A stretch of DNA of 64,000 nt from an uncultured Rhodospirillales bacterium. Its GTDB lineage: Bacteria; Pseudomonadota; Alphaproteobacteria; Azospirillales; Azospirillaceae. Of the stretch, positions 38,145 through 47,702 are shown one piece after another. Under the pieces are notes generated by a model that was not told the origin of the DNA, ran no database searches, and saw only the letters and a program-made list of their open reading frames with translations. The stretch spans positions 1-64,000 of the forward strand of contig CAIYNU010000012.1 of NCBI GenBank assembly GCA_903927615.1, written 5' to 3'. Numbering within the stretch: position 1 is the stretch's first letter; the number at the start of each line of letters is the position of its first letter. The translations under genes were made by a program, and so were the position numbers.

Positions 38145-39044
38145 TTAATTGGCCGCGGCGTTGTAGCCGAACCAGGTGAGGGCCAGCCGGGCGAGTGTGC
38201 CATCTGCCTTGGCGGCGCTAATGGCGTCATCAAGCCGGGTCCGCAAGCCGTCGGCGTCCCGGCGCAACGCCGCCCCGACGCCATGGCCGAACGGGCCGCC
38301 GAGCAGCGCCGGCCCGAACAGGGTCAATTCCGAGCCGCCGCCGTCCTTGGCCAGGATGAATTCGTGAAGGGCCGCGCCGCCGTCGAGGATGGCGTCGAGC
38401 TTGCCATGGATCATGTCGGCGTACTGATCAACTTCGGAGTGATAGATGCGGATTTCTGCGACCCCTTTGAGGTATTGTTGGGCAAAAGTCTCATAGACGG
38501 TCTCACTATGGATTCCGATCCGCTTGCCGCGCAGCGCCTGGATGAGTGACGTGAAGCTGGCCTGATCGTCCGCGTCCAGGTGATCAAGGTCGAGTCGATT
38601 GAGGGTGAGCAGGGTGGTTAGATCGCTGCCCACCGCTGTGGCAAAGTACTCGGGCGTCAGCGCATAGGGTTGACTGAAGCTGGCCCGCAGCGCGCGTTCC
38701 GGGGTGATGGTCATGCAGCCGATATAGACGTCGAATTCCCGGGCGTCGAGGGCATCGAAAATATGCTCCCAATTGACCGCGGTAACCTCACAACGGGTGC
38801 CCAACCGCCGGCACAGGTCGTGGATCAGGTCGATTTCAAAGCCGGTAATGGTCCCGGTGGGGCTGCTGATGGTCCAGGGCGGATAATGGCGGTAGGTGCC
38901 GATACGGATCAGTTCATCGGCGCGGGCGGTTCCGCCGACCAGAACCGTCAACGCCAACAGGACGGCCAGGCTGGCCACCAGCCTGTTTCTGACGGTCTTT
39001 CCGCGTCTTACGGTCTTTCCGCGTGGCGCGATCCGCTCGGCCAT
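38145..39044 (-). CDS. Periplasmic solute-binding protein, family 3
   Basis: 299 residues from ATG 39044 (MAERIAPRGKTVRR), with a basic N-region and the signal core LVASLAVLLALTVLVGGTARA-D. The family 3 fold is shown by LIRIGTYRHYPPWTI, GFEIDLIHDLCRRLGTRCEV, FDVYIGCMTITPERA and LRGKRIGIHSETVYETF. These proteins bind amino acids or similar small polar ligands. No ABC permease or ATPase gene is near; a histidine kinase follows 19 bp later, suggesting a sensing and not a transport role. An 18-bp tandem duplication (38992-39027) gives GKTVRRGKTVRN in the signal n-region. Confidence 0.9.
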   Translation of the reverse strand: MAERIAPRGKTVRRGKTVRNRLVASLAVLLALTVLVGGTARADELIRIGTYRHYPPWTISSPTGTITGFEIDLIHDLCRRLGTRCEVTAVNWEHIFDALDAREFDVYIGCMTITPERALRASFSQPYALTPEYFATAVGSDLTTLLTLNRLDLDHLDADDQASFTSLIQALRGKRIGIHSETVYETFAQQYLKGVAEIRIYHSEVDQYADMIHGKLDAILDGGAALHEFILAKDGGGSELTLFGPALLGGPFGHGVGAALRRDADGLRTRLDDAISAAKADGTLARLALTWFGYNAAAN

Positions 39045-39314
39045 TCCGGCGCTCCCGGCTGTTTGTTCCTGCCGCCTGTCGGTGGCAGCGACGCGACAGC
39101 GTACTCCAGACACGCTGCCTGGCCAAGCCGGTACCGAATGCTTGCAACGATAATAATCGTTCGACGATCACCAGGGCCGGTCAGGGCGTCGGCAGCGGTG
39201 TCATTCGGTTTGATTGAAGCCTGACCCGTTGGGATTTTCGCGCATAGGGCGCGCCGGCGCCGTCGCGGCGGGATTGCGGCCGACCCGATAAGGCATCGAG
39301 TCGGCGACGCGGGA

Positions 39315-40115
39315 TCAGCCCGGCTTGACCGCGGCGAATCGCAATCGGACATAATCGGCCCACCACCCGCCGCGACCGTCCCGCAAGGCCGGTTCGACCG
39401 TGTCGGCCACTTCGGCCAGATAGGCCTCATGCTCGGCGGCGGGCAGGTGGCGCAGAAATGGGCCGGCGAAGGTGGCGAGCCATCCCGCAAGGCCGGTGGG
39501 CAGCGGCGTCGGCCGTTCGAATCCCTCGAGTCCGACCACGATGAAGCCGCCGGTGGTCAGGCGGGTGCGGTAATCCTCGGGCTCGGGAAAGTACCAGGGC
39601 CAGGCGGCCTGGCCATCGAGGCCGCGCCGGTCGAGGCCGGCGACCAGAGCCCGGCCGATGCGGGCGACGTTGCCGGCCCCGCCGAACTCGCCGACGAACC
39701 GGCCGCCCGGGCGAAGGAGGCGGGCGACACCGGCAATCACCGCGTCGGGTCGGAGCATCCAATGCAGGGCGGCATTGGAGAACACGGCGTCAAAGGGCCG
39801 ACGGTCCTCCCCGGCGGTGAACAGGACGTCCCAATCGAGGGCCTGTCCGTCGAGAACCCGGGCATCCACGCCACGCGCCCGGGCCGCCGCCACCATGGCG
39901 GGACTGGCATCGACGCCGATCACCTCGGCACCCTGAGCCGCCAGTTGCGCGGTCAGCACGCCATCGCCGCAGCCAAGGTCGAGAATCCGCTCGCCCGGAC
40001 GCGGCGCCAGGGTCTCCAGCACCGGGGCCGCCAAATCGGCCACGAATCCGGCATGGCGCCGATAGCCTTCGGCGTTCCAGTCGGCCAGGGACAAGGAGGC
40101 GGCGGCGGACGGCAT
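39315..40115 (-). CDS. Class I SAM-dependent methyltransferase, trans-aconitate-type
   Basis: 266 residues from ATG 40115 (MPSAAASLSLADWNAEGYRR). Motif I is ILDLGCGDGVLTAQLAAQGA, and DAVFSNAALHWMLRPDAVI, RLLRPGGRFVGEFGG follow, the pattern of Tam-like small-molecule methyltransferases. The substrate is not known. It lies 4 bp after the mlaD-like gene on the same strand, probably in one transcript with it. Confidence 0.88.
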   Translation of the reverse strand: MPSAAASLSLADWNAEGYRRHAGFVADLAAPVLETLAPRPGERILDLGCGDGVLTAQLAAQGAEVIGVDASPAMVAAARARGVDARVLDGQALDWDVLFTAGEDRRPFDAVFSNAALHWMLRPDAVIAGVARLLRPGGRFVGEFGGAGNVARIGRALVAGLDRRGLDGQAAWPWYFPEPEDYRTRLTTGGFIVVGLEGFERPTPLPTGLAGWLATFAGPFLRHLPAAEHEAYLAEVADTVEPALRDGRGGWWADYVRLRFAAVKPG

Positions 40116-40119
40116 CACG

Positions 40120-40620
40120 CTATTTGCCCGGCTTGGCCGGGGTTCCGTCGCTTCCTGGGCTACTCTGCTGTTTGCCGATGCTCTGTAGACTGAAGATGAC
40201 CTGACCCAGCAGTTGCTCGAATCCCGGCGTGGACTGGGTGTACTCGATGCGGCCATTCTCGGGAATGTGGTCGGCGTCGCCGCCGGGTTCCAGGGACAGG
40301 AACTTGCCGCCGAGCAGGCTTTCGCTGGCCACCAGCGCGACGGTGTCGCGTGGAAGCTGGATGGACGGGTCGATTGACAGGTGAACCACCGCCAGATAGC
40401 TCGCGGGATCCAGGGTCAGTCCGACCACGCTGCCGACTTTGACGCCGCTGATGCGGACATCAGCGCCGTTCTGAAGGCCGCTGATGCTCGAGAACTGGGC
40501 GGTGAGGGCGTAGCCCTTGACCTTGCGGAGATCGGCGCTGGCGTAAGCGAAGGCAAGGAAAAAGCCCGCGACCACCAGCACCACCGCACCCAGCACGGTC
40601 TCAATGACGTTTTTTTTCAT
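40120..40620 (-). CDS. mlaD: MlaD-like MCE-domain protein
   Basis: 166 residues from ATG 40620 (MKKNVIETVLGAVVLVVAG). One N-terminal membrane anchor is followed by an MCE domain: GLQNGADVRISGVKVGSVVGL and SLLGGKFLSLEPGGD, with the C-terminal FEQLLGQVIFSLQSIG. MlaD is the periplasmic lipid-binding component of the Mla phospholipid transport system. The other mla genes are absent here, but a lone mlaD downstream of the NDUFA12 gene is a familiar alphaproteobacterial arrangement. Confidence 0.93.
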   Translation of the reverse strand: MKKNVIETVLGAVVLVVAGFFLAFAYASADLRKVKGYALTAQFSSISGLQNGADVRISGVKVGSVVGLTLDPASYLAVVHLSIDPSIQLPRDTVALVASESLLGGKFLSLEPGGDADHIPENGRIEYTQSTPGFEQLLGQVIFSLQSIGKQQSSPGSDGTPAKPGK

Positions 40621-40673
40621 GATCCGTATCAGTGGCTGGTGCCGTTTCGAGTGAAAAGGCACTCCGTGGCCGG

Positions 40674-41063
40674 TCAGTTTGGTTGCCAGGGCTCGTAGTC
40701 GCCGGTGGCCTTGTCCCGCTGCCCGCCCTTCAACGGATGGCCGGGCGGCTGATAGGCCGCCTCGGTGCCGGTTGGATTGGCCCGGTGGGGCTGGATCCAC
40801 GGCTTGTGAAAGGCGCTGTCGGCGGCTAGGGGCTCATCGGAGGTGTGGTGCAGCCAACCGAACCACTCGGGCGGCACCTTGCTGGGGTCGAAGGCCCCCT
40901 CGTACATGACCCAGCGGCGCTCGCGTCCATCGGTCCGCTTTCGGCTGCCCCGAAAGTAGCGGTTCCCGAGGGAGTCGGTGCCAACCAGGGTGCCCCGGCG
41001 CCAGGTGAAAAGCTTGATCTGGAGGCTGTCTAACGAAGTCAGCAGGGATGTCAGGTCGAACAT
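40674..41063 (-). CDS. NADH:ubiquinone oxidoreductase assembly protein NDUFA12 family
   Basis: 129 residues matching the NDUFA12/B17.2 accessory subunit of complex I: FTWRRGTLVGTDSLGNRYF, RRWVMYEGAFDPSKVPPEW, FGWLHHTSDEPL and KPWIQPHRANPTGTEAAYQP. The family in bacteria is limited largely to Alphaproteobacteria, which supports the taxonomic placement. It is the first gene of a minus-strand group with mlaD and the methyltransferase. Confidence 0.96.
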   Translation of the reverse strand: MFDLTSLLTSLDSLQIKLFTWRRGTLVGTDSLGNRYFRGSRKRTDGRERRWVMYEGAFDPSKVPPEWFGWLHHTSDEPLAADSAFHKPWIQPHRANPTGTEAAYQPPGHPLKGGQRDKATGDYEPWQPN

Positions 41064-41518
41064 GGCCGCTCGCGCTGGGGCAGAGCCCCGAAAACAATTA
41101 TCGAATGCGGCGCACTATGACACCGCGAAACCGGGGCGTCCAGACCCCAGCGTTGAAAAAGCCGGGAGCTGCGCCAAAGCCGGCGCGTGGCGTTCGGGTC
41201 CCGGCTGGGGGCGCGACCGAGCAGGGGGGCAAATCCAGCATTTGATTTAAGGGCTGGGGTATAGAGCCGGTAGCGGTGGACTATTTCATGGCCAGGCCGG
41301 CGAAGGCGTTGCGTTCCGGTTGGACTCGAGGATAGACTCGGACCAGCCGTGGGCCGGCTTTGACTGGAGACCGTTAGAAACTCTGGAGACCGAGGCCACG
41401 GGTCTCGTCGGGGACCCGTTGGCAAGGGTTGCGAGGCGATGGCTGTCGTTTCCGGAAGACGGGTGGCGAAACCGAATTATACCAAACGACACCCCGAGTT
41501 ACCAGTGACACCCCGATC
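41064..41518. other. 455-bp gap between NDUFA12 and the hemerythrin gene
   Basis: No gene of coding character is visible, and the short ORFs in it overlap on both strands. It carries the second copy of GGGGCAGAGCCCC (41077-41089), close to the NDUFA12 start on its upstream side, and should hold the divergent promoters. No RNA gene was seen. Confidence 0.5.
41077..41089. repeat. GGGGC-AGA-GCCCC hairpin, copy 2
   Basis: Identical to the 13-mer at 24229-24241. It lies just upstream of the NDUFA12 start and so in its leader region, where a 5-bp stem could form in the transcript. Confidence 0.6.
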
Positions 41519-41974
41519 ATGAGTTTGCCGATGGACTGCGAAGGCCGCTGGGAACTGATTGCCTGGACTGATAATTACATCACCGGCAATCCTGGTATCG
41601 ATTCCGATCATCGGCGGCTGCTGGCGCTGTTCAACGAGTTCTCGACGGCGGTTAATGCCGGGCAAGGCGATGGCGCCGTGCGCAGAATACTTGACGATTT
41701 GATCGAGTATACCCAATACCATTTTTCTCGGGAGGAACGGCTGATGCAGGAAAGCCATTATCCCGATTATGAACGCCATAAGAAGATGCACGACACCTTC
41801 ACGCGCCAGATTGCCGATGCCGGGTATCATCTGGCGGTGGGGAGCGATCTCAGCGCCTTTTTGTTGAGTCTGCTGGCGAAATGGCTGGGTGGTCATATCC
41901 TCAGCGCCGATCGTAAATTTGGGATTTTTCTGGTCGGCGAGGGGACCCCGGGGTCATCGGTCCCCGGCCCCTGA
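41519..41974 (+). CDS. Bacteriohemerythrin
   Basis: A single-domain hemerythrin of 151 residues from ATG 41519 (MSLPMDCEGRWELIAW), likely to bind O2 at a di-iron centre. The ligands are visible: H in GIDSDHRRL, H and E in YHFSREERLM, H and H in HKKMH, and H with D in GHILSADR. The chain ends in a short Gly/Pro tail. It stands beside a large hybrid kinase on the opposite strand, convergent; roles in O2 storage or aerotaxis are known in the family, none is assigned here. Confidence 0.93.
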   Translation: MSLPMDCEGRWELIAWTDNYITGNPGIDSDHRRLLALFNEFSTAVNAGQGDGAVRRILDDLIEYTQYHFSREERLMQESHYPDYERHKKMHDTFTRQIADAGYHLAVGSDLSAFLLSLLAKWLGGHILSADRKFGIFLVGEGTPGSSVPGP

Positions 41975-42016
41975 CGATCGCCTCCCAAACGACCGCCTCC
42001 TCTGACGAACGGTCCG

Positions 42017-45000
42017 TTACGGCTTGGGTTCGGTGCGCAAATCGGCAAAGCGCGTTTCCATCATGTCGATCAGGGCGCGGGTGGCCCTGGCCAGCACCGG
42101 ATAGTGGGCCAGTCCTCCGGCCAGATCGTTTTCGCGTCCCATCACCTCCAACTGGATGGCCAGTTGCATCACCACGGTGGCGCCGAAGCTGCCGGCGGTG
42201 CTGGACAGGTCATGGGCTTCGGCGGTCATGGCGCGCAGATCCTGACGGGCCACGGCCTGGTCCAAGCGGTTGATGCGTAAGGCGATGTCGTTGAGGAAAC
42301 AGGTGATGATGGCGCGGACTTCGGTGGGACGCACCGCGGTCAGCAATTCGGTGAGTTGCTGTTCGTCGATCACCACCGTATCGGGAGACGGGGGTTCGGG
42401 GGCCGGGACCACCGGCGGCGCGACATCCCGACCCCCGGCTTGGGCGTCGGCCGGGTTCGTCACCCAATGGGCCATCATCGCGGTCAACTCCGCCTTGTTG
42501 ATCGGCTTCGCAAGATAGTCGTTCATGCCGGCGTCCAGGCATTCCGCGCGCGCCTGGGGCATGGCGTGGGCGGTCAGCGCGATGATCGGCACCCTGGCCC
42601 GCGGTCCATCCAGAGCGCGGATGCGCTGAGCCGCCTCCAAACCATCCATGGTCGGCATTTGCAAATCCATCAGCACCGCAGCGTAATCTTGCGCTGCGGC
42701 CGACGCAACCGCCTGGACTCCGTCTTCGGCCAGATCAACCCGATAACCGGCACTTTGCAACAGGGTCATGGCGAACAATTGATTCGTACGGTTGTCTTCG
42801 GCCAGCAGCAGACGCGGTCCGGTGGGCGGTACCGAAGCCTTGGCCGCGACCGGTGCCGCCATGGGGGCCGCTGCGGCCAGGGCCGGGCACGAGGGGGCCG
42901 GTTCGGCGGCAAGGGCGCCGTCGAGCAAGCGGGCGATGCAGGCCGTCAGGCCCGCGCGCCGAACCGGCTTGACCAGAAAGATCGATTGGCACGGCTGGTT
43001 GCAGGTCTCGCAGGGGCTGGGGGCGCGTTGGCCGAAGCTGTTGGTCAGGCTCAGTACCGGCAATCCCGGCCGCACCGCCTCGATGGCGGCCTGGGTGTGG
43101 TCGGTGGCGTCGTCGTCGGTATCGACGACGACGGCATCGATGGTCGACCGGGGGCCGGCGGCGTCGGCCTGAAGCCGCGCCGCGGCCTCGCCCAGGGTGC
43201 CGACGGCCACCACCGATAGCCCCAGGGCCTCCAGGTGATGGATCAGAATCCGGCGGCGCAAAGGCTGCCGGTCCATGGCCAGGATCGTGCGCCCGGCCAG
43301 CAGCGCCGGTGGCGGGCTCGCCGGCACCGGGTCCGGGGCGGCGGGCTGGAGGGGCAGGGTGACGCTGAAGTGGCTGCCCTCGCCAACCACACTGTCGACG
43401 GTGATTGTTCCGCCCATCAGGGCCGCCAGTTGCTGGGAGATGGCCAGGCCCAGTCCGGTGCCGCCGTACCGGCGGGTGATCGAGCCGTCGACTTGCTCGA
43501 ATTTGCCGAACAGGCGGTCGAGCGCGGCCTGGGGAATCCCGATGCCGGTGTCGCAAACCTCGAAGCGAACGGCTTGGCTGGTTTCGTCGGGGGCGTCGTC
43601 CGCGGCCGGCACCACCGAGACCTCGATGGCGACGTGCCCCTGTTCGGTGAACTTGACCGCGTTGGCGGCCAGGTTGACCAGAATCTGGCGGAGCCGGGTC
43701 GGGTCGCCGATCAGCGGCCGGTCGAGCGCGGGCGCGACGAAGGCGCTGATCTCGATTCCTTTTTCCCGCGCCCGGGGCATCAGCAGATCAACCACGTCCG
43801 CGACCAGCCGGGTGACCTCGACCGGAACCGCTTCGACGTTCATGCGGCCGGCTTCGAGTTTCGAAATATCCAGGATATCGTTGATAATGGTCAGCAGGGC
43901 GGTGGCCGAGGTGCTCACCGCCTGGGCGAACTGGTGCTGTTCTGCGGTCAGCGGCGTGTCGAGCAGCAACTCGGTCATGCCGATGATACCGTTCATGGGC
44001 GTGCGAACCTCATGGCTCATGGCCGCCAGGAACTCGGATTTGGCGCGTGCCGCGGCCTCGGCCTCGGATTTGGCCCGGCGCAGGTCGGCCTCCTGCTGCT
44101 TTTTGTCCTCAATGTTGGTGATGGTGCCGACCAGCCGGTACGGGTGCCCCTCGGCATTCTTGACCGCTTTGCCCTTGGCTTCGATCCAGATGAAATGTCC
44201 GTGCTTGTGACGCAGCCGATGCGGGTGGATATACAGGTCGGTTTTGCCGTCGAGATGATCCTGGATGCGCCGATAGGCGATCATCAGGTCATCGGGATGG
44301 ATGTTGTCGGTCCAGGTGGTGGCGGCGAACGGCAACTCATGGGCGTCGTAGCCGAGGATGCGGAACCACACCGGCGAGAAATAGATGGTGTCGGTGCGTA
44401 GGTCCCAATCCCAAATGCCGTCATTGGTCCCCGATACCGCGAGGTCGAAGCGTTCGCGGGAACGGTCCAGGTCTTCGGCCAGCGCCAGTGTCGCCGCGGC
44501 CTGCCGCGCCAGTTGTTCCTGGGCGGCGCGGAGTTCCTGTTCATAGCGCACACGCTCGGTCACATCCCGTGACGACGCCACCAACGCGGTGCCGGCAAAC
44601 AGGTGTTCGGCGTCGATCGCGGCAACGGTGGTTTCCAGCCACACCGGCGATCCGTCTTTGTGGGCGATCAGGTACGACACCGACTGGACCCGGCGGTGGG
44701 CCAGCGCCTCGCCGTGGGCGCGGCGGACCCGCGCCACGTCACCGGCATCCACCAGCGCGTAGAGGGTTCGCCCCAGCAGCTCTTCGGGGCGGTAGCCGAG
44801 GATGCGTTGGCAGGATGGCGACAGGTAAAGCAGGTCCCCGGTGGCTGACTGGAGCGAGACCAGATCGGCGGCGTTGTCGGCGAGCAGGCGGAACCGCTGT
44901 TCACTTTCGGCCAGCGCCGCCATGGCTTGCTTCTGGGCGGTGATGTCGGTCCGGATGCCGACGATGCCGCCGTCGCGGGTGGGGCGGTCGCTGACCAGCA

Positions 45001-46534
45001 ACCACCGGCCGTCGCCCAGCCGCAATTCGACCATCCGGTCGTCCGGTCGCCGGGCTCCCGGCCGGGGATCCCCGGATTCCTCCAGGGTTCGGCCATGGGC
45101 GCGCCGCAAGGCCAGTTGGTGGGTCACCCACGCCTCGGTCCGGCCGATGGCGTCGGCGTATTGGCCACGTTCGGCGCCGATCCGGATGATGTCCTCGAAC
45201 CGGGCGCCCGGCACCATCAAGTCGCTGCTCAGGGCGTAAAGCTGGCGGTATTTTTCGTTGCACAGCACCAGACGGTCGTCGCTGTCGTACAGGGTGAAGC
45301 CTTCCGAGATCGCTTCCACGGCATCGCGCAGCAACTGCCGGCTGCGGGACTCCTCGTCGGCCACCTGCCGGCGCTGGGTGATGTCGGTGACCATGGTCAA
45401 GGCACCGGCGTACAGTCCGCGGTCACAGACCAGCGGCACGGTGGAAACCAGCGTCCACAGCTCGGCGCCGTCCTTGCGCCGGAGGCGGAAGTCGAAGCGT
45501 TCGGCGATGCCCAGCCGACGGCGGGCGAGAACCCGGCCGGCATCGACCCGGGCGTCGCTGTCCACGAAGTCGAGCAGCGAGCGGCCGAGCATTTCCTCCG
45601 GGGTGTAGCCGAGCATCTCGGCCATGGAGCGGTTGGCGAAGGTGGTGCGGCCTTCGGCGTCGAGGGTCCAAATGCCTTCGAGGGCGGTTTCGGCGATGCT
45701 CCGGTATCGGCGCTCGGTGGCCCGCTGTTCGGCCTCGGCGCGTTTGCGCCCGGTGATGTCGCGGAGGATGGCGGTGAACAGGCGGTCGTTGCCGATCTCC
45801 ACCACGCTGACCGACAGGTCCAGGTCAACCAACGCGCCGTTTCGTCGCCGACCCTGGACCTCGCGGCCGGCGCCGATGATGCGCGGAACGCCGGTGGCCA
45901 GGTAGCGGTCAATATGCGCCTGGTGCTGCGACCGTAGCGGCTCGGGCATCAGCGTTTCCACCGGGCTGCCGATGGCCTCGGCGGCCGGGAGGCCGAAGAT
46001 GACTTCGGCGGCCTTGTTGAAGGCCCGGATCACGCCGCCGTGGTCGATGGTGATGATGGCGTCAACCACGGTGTCGAGGATCACCCTCAACCGGTTTTCG
46101 CTCTCGGCCAGCGCCGATTCGACCGCCTGATCGTCGGGCGGGGGCATGAACGCTGGACTGCCGGTCGGGCTCGGCGCCGCCACCATGACCCGGGTGATGG
46201 TGGCCGAAAGGTCAAACAGCGGCGTCGCCACCAGGACCAGGGGGGCGTCCGGTCCCCGGCCGGCGGTCCGGTGGGACACCACCGCCGGTGCCCGGGTGGT
46301 CAGACAGCGCCGGCAGATGGTGGCAAAGGTCGCGGACAGGTCGTCGGGTACCTGAAACGCCTCGGCGGCCTCGGCGATCAGGCGGAAGGCCGTTCGGGCC
46401 GCCGGGTTGGCGGCCAGCGTCGGCAGGGGCCGGTCTGACGGCTCGGCGATGGCGGTTGCATCGAACACCAGGGTCGGTGTCGGGATGGCGGCAAGCACAC
46501 GGCGCAGGTCGCCGGGTGGGCAGATGGCCAGCAT
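42017..46534 (-). CDS. Multi-PAS hybrid sensor histidine kinase with receiver and Hpt domains
   Basis: 1505 residues, no membrane segment, so a cytoplasmic sensor. After an N-terminal 140-residue region come about five PAS domains (beginning near residues 145, 270, 400, 550 and 680), several with PAC motifs, one ending [19 protein letters not shown]. The kinase core has [19 protein letters not shown] and [33 protein letters not shown]. Then a degenerate receiver-like domain lacks the acidic pair, and contains CETCNQPC. A complete receiver follows ([23 protein letters not shown]), and last an Hpt-like domain with [15 protein letters not shown]. This is a full phosphorelay in one chain. Input ligand and output are unknown. 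Confidence 0.94.
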   Translation of the reverse strand: MLAICPPGDLRRVLAAIPTPTLVFDATAIAEPSDRPLPTLAANPAARTAFRLIAEAAEAFQVPDDLSATFATICRRCLTTRAPAVVSHRTAGRGPDAPLVLVATPLFDLSATITRVMVAAPSPTGSPAFMPPPDDQAVESALAESENRLRVILDTVVDAIITIDHGGVIRAFNKAAEVIFGLPAAEAIGSPVETLMPEPLRSQHQAHIDRYLATGVPRIIGAGREVQGRRRNGALVDLDLSVSVVEIGNDRLFTAILRDITGRKRAEAEQRATERRYRSIAETALEGIWTLDAEGRTTFANRSMAEMLGYTPEEMLGRSLLDFVDSDARVDAGRVLARRRLGIAERFDFRLRRKDGAELWTLVSTVPLVCDRGLYAGALTMVTDITQRRQVADEESRSRQLLRDAVEAISEGFTLYDSDDRLVLCNEKYRQLYALSSDLMVPGARFEDIIRIGAERGQYADAIGRTEAWVTHQLALRRAHGRTLEESGDPRPGARRPDDRMVELRLGDGRWLLVSDRPTRDGGIVGIRTDITAQKQAMAALAESEQRFRLLADNAADLVSLQSATGDLLYLSPSCQRILGYRPEELLGRTLYALVDAGDVARVRRAHGEALAHRRVQSVSYLIAHKDGSPVWLETTVAAIDAEHLFAGTALVASSRDVTERVRYEQELRAAQEQLARQAAATLALAEDLDRSRERFDLAVSGTNDGIWDWDLRTDTIYFSPVWFRILGYDAHELPFAATTWTDNIHPDDLMIAYRRIQDHLDGKTDLYIHPHRLRHKHGHFIWIEAKGKAVKNAEGHPYRLVGTITNIEDKKQQEADLRRAKSEAEAAARAKSEFLAAMSHEVRTPMNGIIGMTELLLDTPLTAEQHQFAQAVSTSATALLTIINDILDISKLEAGRMNVEAVPVEVTRLVADVVDLLMPRAREKGIEISAFVAPALDRPLIGDPTRLRQILVNLAANAVKFTEQGHVAIEVSVVPAADDAPDETSQAVRFEVCDTGIGIPQAALDRLFGKFEQVDGSITRRYGGTGLGLAISQQLAALMGGTITVDSVVGEGSHFSVTLPLQPAAPDPVPASPPPALLAGRTILAMDRQPLRRRILIHHLEALGLSVVAVGTLGEAAARLQADAAGPRSTIDAVVVDTDDDATDHTQAAIEAVRPGLPVLSLTNSFGQRAPSPCETCNQPCQSIFLVKPVRRAGLTACIARLLDGALAAEPAPSCPALAAAAPMAAPVAAKASVPPTGPRLLLAEDNRTNQLFAMTLLQSAGYRVDLAEDGVQAVASAAAQDYAAVLMDLQMPTMDGLEAAQRIRALDGPRARVPIIALTAHAMPQARAECLDAGMNDYLAKPINKAELTAMMAHWVTNPADAQAGGRDVAPPVVPAPEPPSPDTVVIDEQQLTELLTAVRPTEVRAIITCFLNDIALRINRLDQAVARQDLRAMTAEAHDLSSTAGSFGATVVMQLAIQLEVMGRENDLAGGLAHYPVLARATRALIDMMETRFADLRTEPKP

Positions 46535-46709
46535 GGGGTCTCGTTTCGTGCGAAAGGAAGTCGTGCCGAACCGGCCGGCCCCGGGACCAAGCCGGAAACC
46601 ACAGCCGCCGGGAGCACGCTACCACACCCGAAGGCCGGCTTCAGATTCTTTGCCGTCTCCGGCGGCATGGTCAGGCGTAGACAAATTGATCTTTATTGCG
46701 CTGCGGCCA

Positions 46710-46737
46710 TTGCCGTTGCCGCGGCGTGTGATATAAA
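46710..46737 (+). promoter_or_regulatory. Promoter of the aroQ-accBC group
   Basis: TTGCCG (46710-46715) and TATAAA (46732-46737, five of six consensus positions) are separated by 16 bp, predicting a transcript start near 46744 and a leader of about 25-30 nt. Confidence 0.6.
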
Positions 46738-46767
46738 CGCGCGTTTCGGAGATGCAGTGGTACGAGG

Positions 46768-47223
46768 TTGAGTTTGCCCATCGACGCTTCGGTTCTGATC
46801 CTCAATGGCCCCAACCTGAACATGCTGGGTGTGCGCGAGCCGGCGGTCTACGGTTCGCAGACCCTTGACGAGCTGGAGGCGGCGTGTCAGGAACGCGCCG
46901 AGGCTCTGGGGTTGGTCATTGACTTTCGCCAGTCCAACAGCGAGGGTGAACTGGTCGGCTGGGTTCAGCAGGCGCGGACCGCTAATGATGGCATTATCGT
47001 GAATGCCGGGGCTTATAGCCATACCTCGATCGCCCTCTTGGATGCCTTGACGCTGGCGGAATTGCCGGTGATCGAAGTTCATTTGTCAAACATCTTCCGA
47101 CGGGAATCATTTCGTCACCACTCGTACGTGTCCACAGTGGCCAAGGGTGTGATTTGTGGCCTCGGTGCTCACGGGTATTTGTTGGCGTTGGACGCCATGG
47201 CGTCGATTCTCGATCAGGTTTAG
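46768..47223 (+). CDS. aroQ: 3-dehydroquinate dehydratase, type II
   Basis: Dehydrates 3-dehydroquinate to 3-dehydroshikimate in the shikimate pathway. The 151-residue product carries ILNGPNLNMLGVREPAVYG (with the catalytic Tyr), the FRQSNSEGELVGWVQQA loop, IVNAGAYSHTSIAL and EVHLSNIFRRESFRHHS. The start must be TTG: either 46768 or 46774, the latter better spaced from GAGG at 46764. The aroQ-accB-accC order is typical of many Proteobacteria. Confidence 0.96.
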   Translation: MSLPIDASVLILNGPNLNMLGVREPAVYGSQTLDELEAACQERAEALGLVIDFRQSNSEGELVGWVQQARTANDGIIVNAGAYSHTSIALLDALTLAELPVIEVHLSNIFRRESFRHHSYVSTVAKGVICGLGAHGYLLALDAMASILDQV

Positions 47224-47239
47224 GCAACAGGATTAAAGT

Positions 47240-47686
47240 ATGGTGAGTTTTGATATAGATGGCGACTTGATCCGCAAGCTTGCGGACCTGTTGCGCGAGA
47301 CTGGATTAACCGAAGTGGAATTTGCCGACGGGGATCGGCGGATTCGCGTCACCCGGCAGGCCGCGGTGGCGACGGTCAGCGTGGCGCCCCCGCCGCTGCC
47401 AGTGGTTGCGGCGGGTGCGGCGGCGCGTCCCGGCCAGGGACCCCAGGTTCCGCCCGGCGCGGTAACGTCGCCGATGGTCGGCACCGCTTATGTGGCGGCG
47501 GAGCCTGGCGCATCGCCCTTCGTCAAGCCCGGCGATTCGGTCAAGGCAGGCCAGACGGTGATGATCATCGAAGCGATGAAGGTCATGAATCCGATCAAGG
47601 CGCCCAGAAGTGGTACCGTCGGCCAGGTTCTGGTTGCCGATGCCCAGCCGGTCGAGTTCGGCGAAGTTCTGTTGATCATCGAATAA
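47240..47686 (+). CDS. accB: Biotin carboxyl carrier protein of acetyl-CoA carboxylase
   Basis: Carries the biotin that moves CO2 between the two half-reactions of acetyl-CoA carboxylase. The 148-residue protein has an N-terminal region with LIRKLADLLRETGLTEVEF, a Pro/Ala linker, and a biotinyl domain where K114 of EAMKVMN is the biotin site. ATG 47240 lies 16 bp after aroQ, and accC follows, forming an operon. Confidence 0.97.
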   Translation: MVSFDIDGDLIRKLADLLRETGLTEVEFADGDRRIRVTRQAAVATVSVAPPPLPVVAAGAAARPGQGPQVPPGAVTSPMVGTAYVAAEPGASPFVKPGDSVKAGQTVMIIEAMKVMNPIKAPRSGTVGQVLVADAQPVEFGEVLLIIE

Positions 47687-47702
47687 TATATTGGTCGATC
47701 CC

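Noticed and set aside
46768-46773. An ATG start for aroQ
   Set aside because: The upstream ATG at 46752 is out of frame; the only sensible in-frame starts are TTG.
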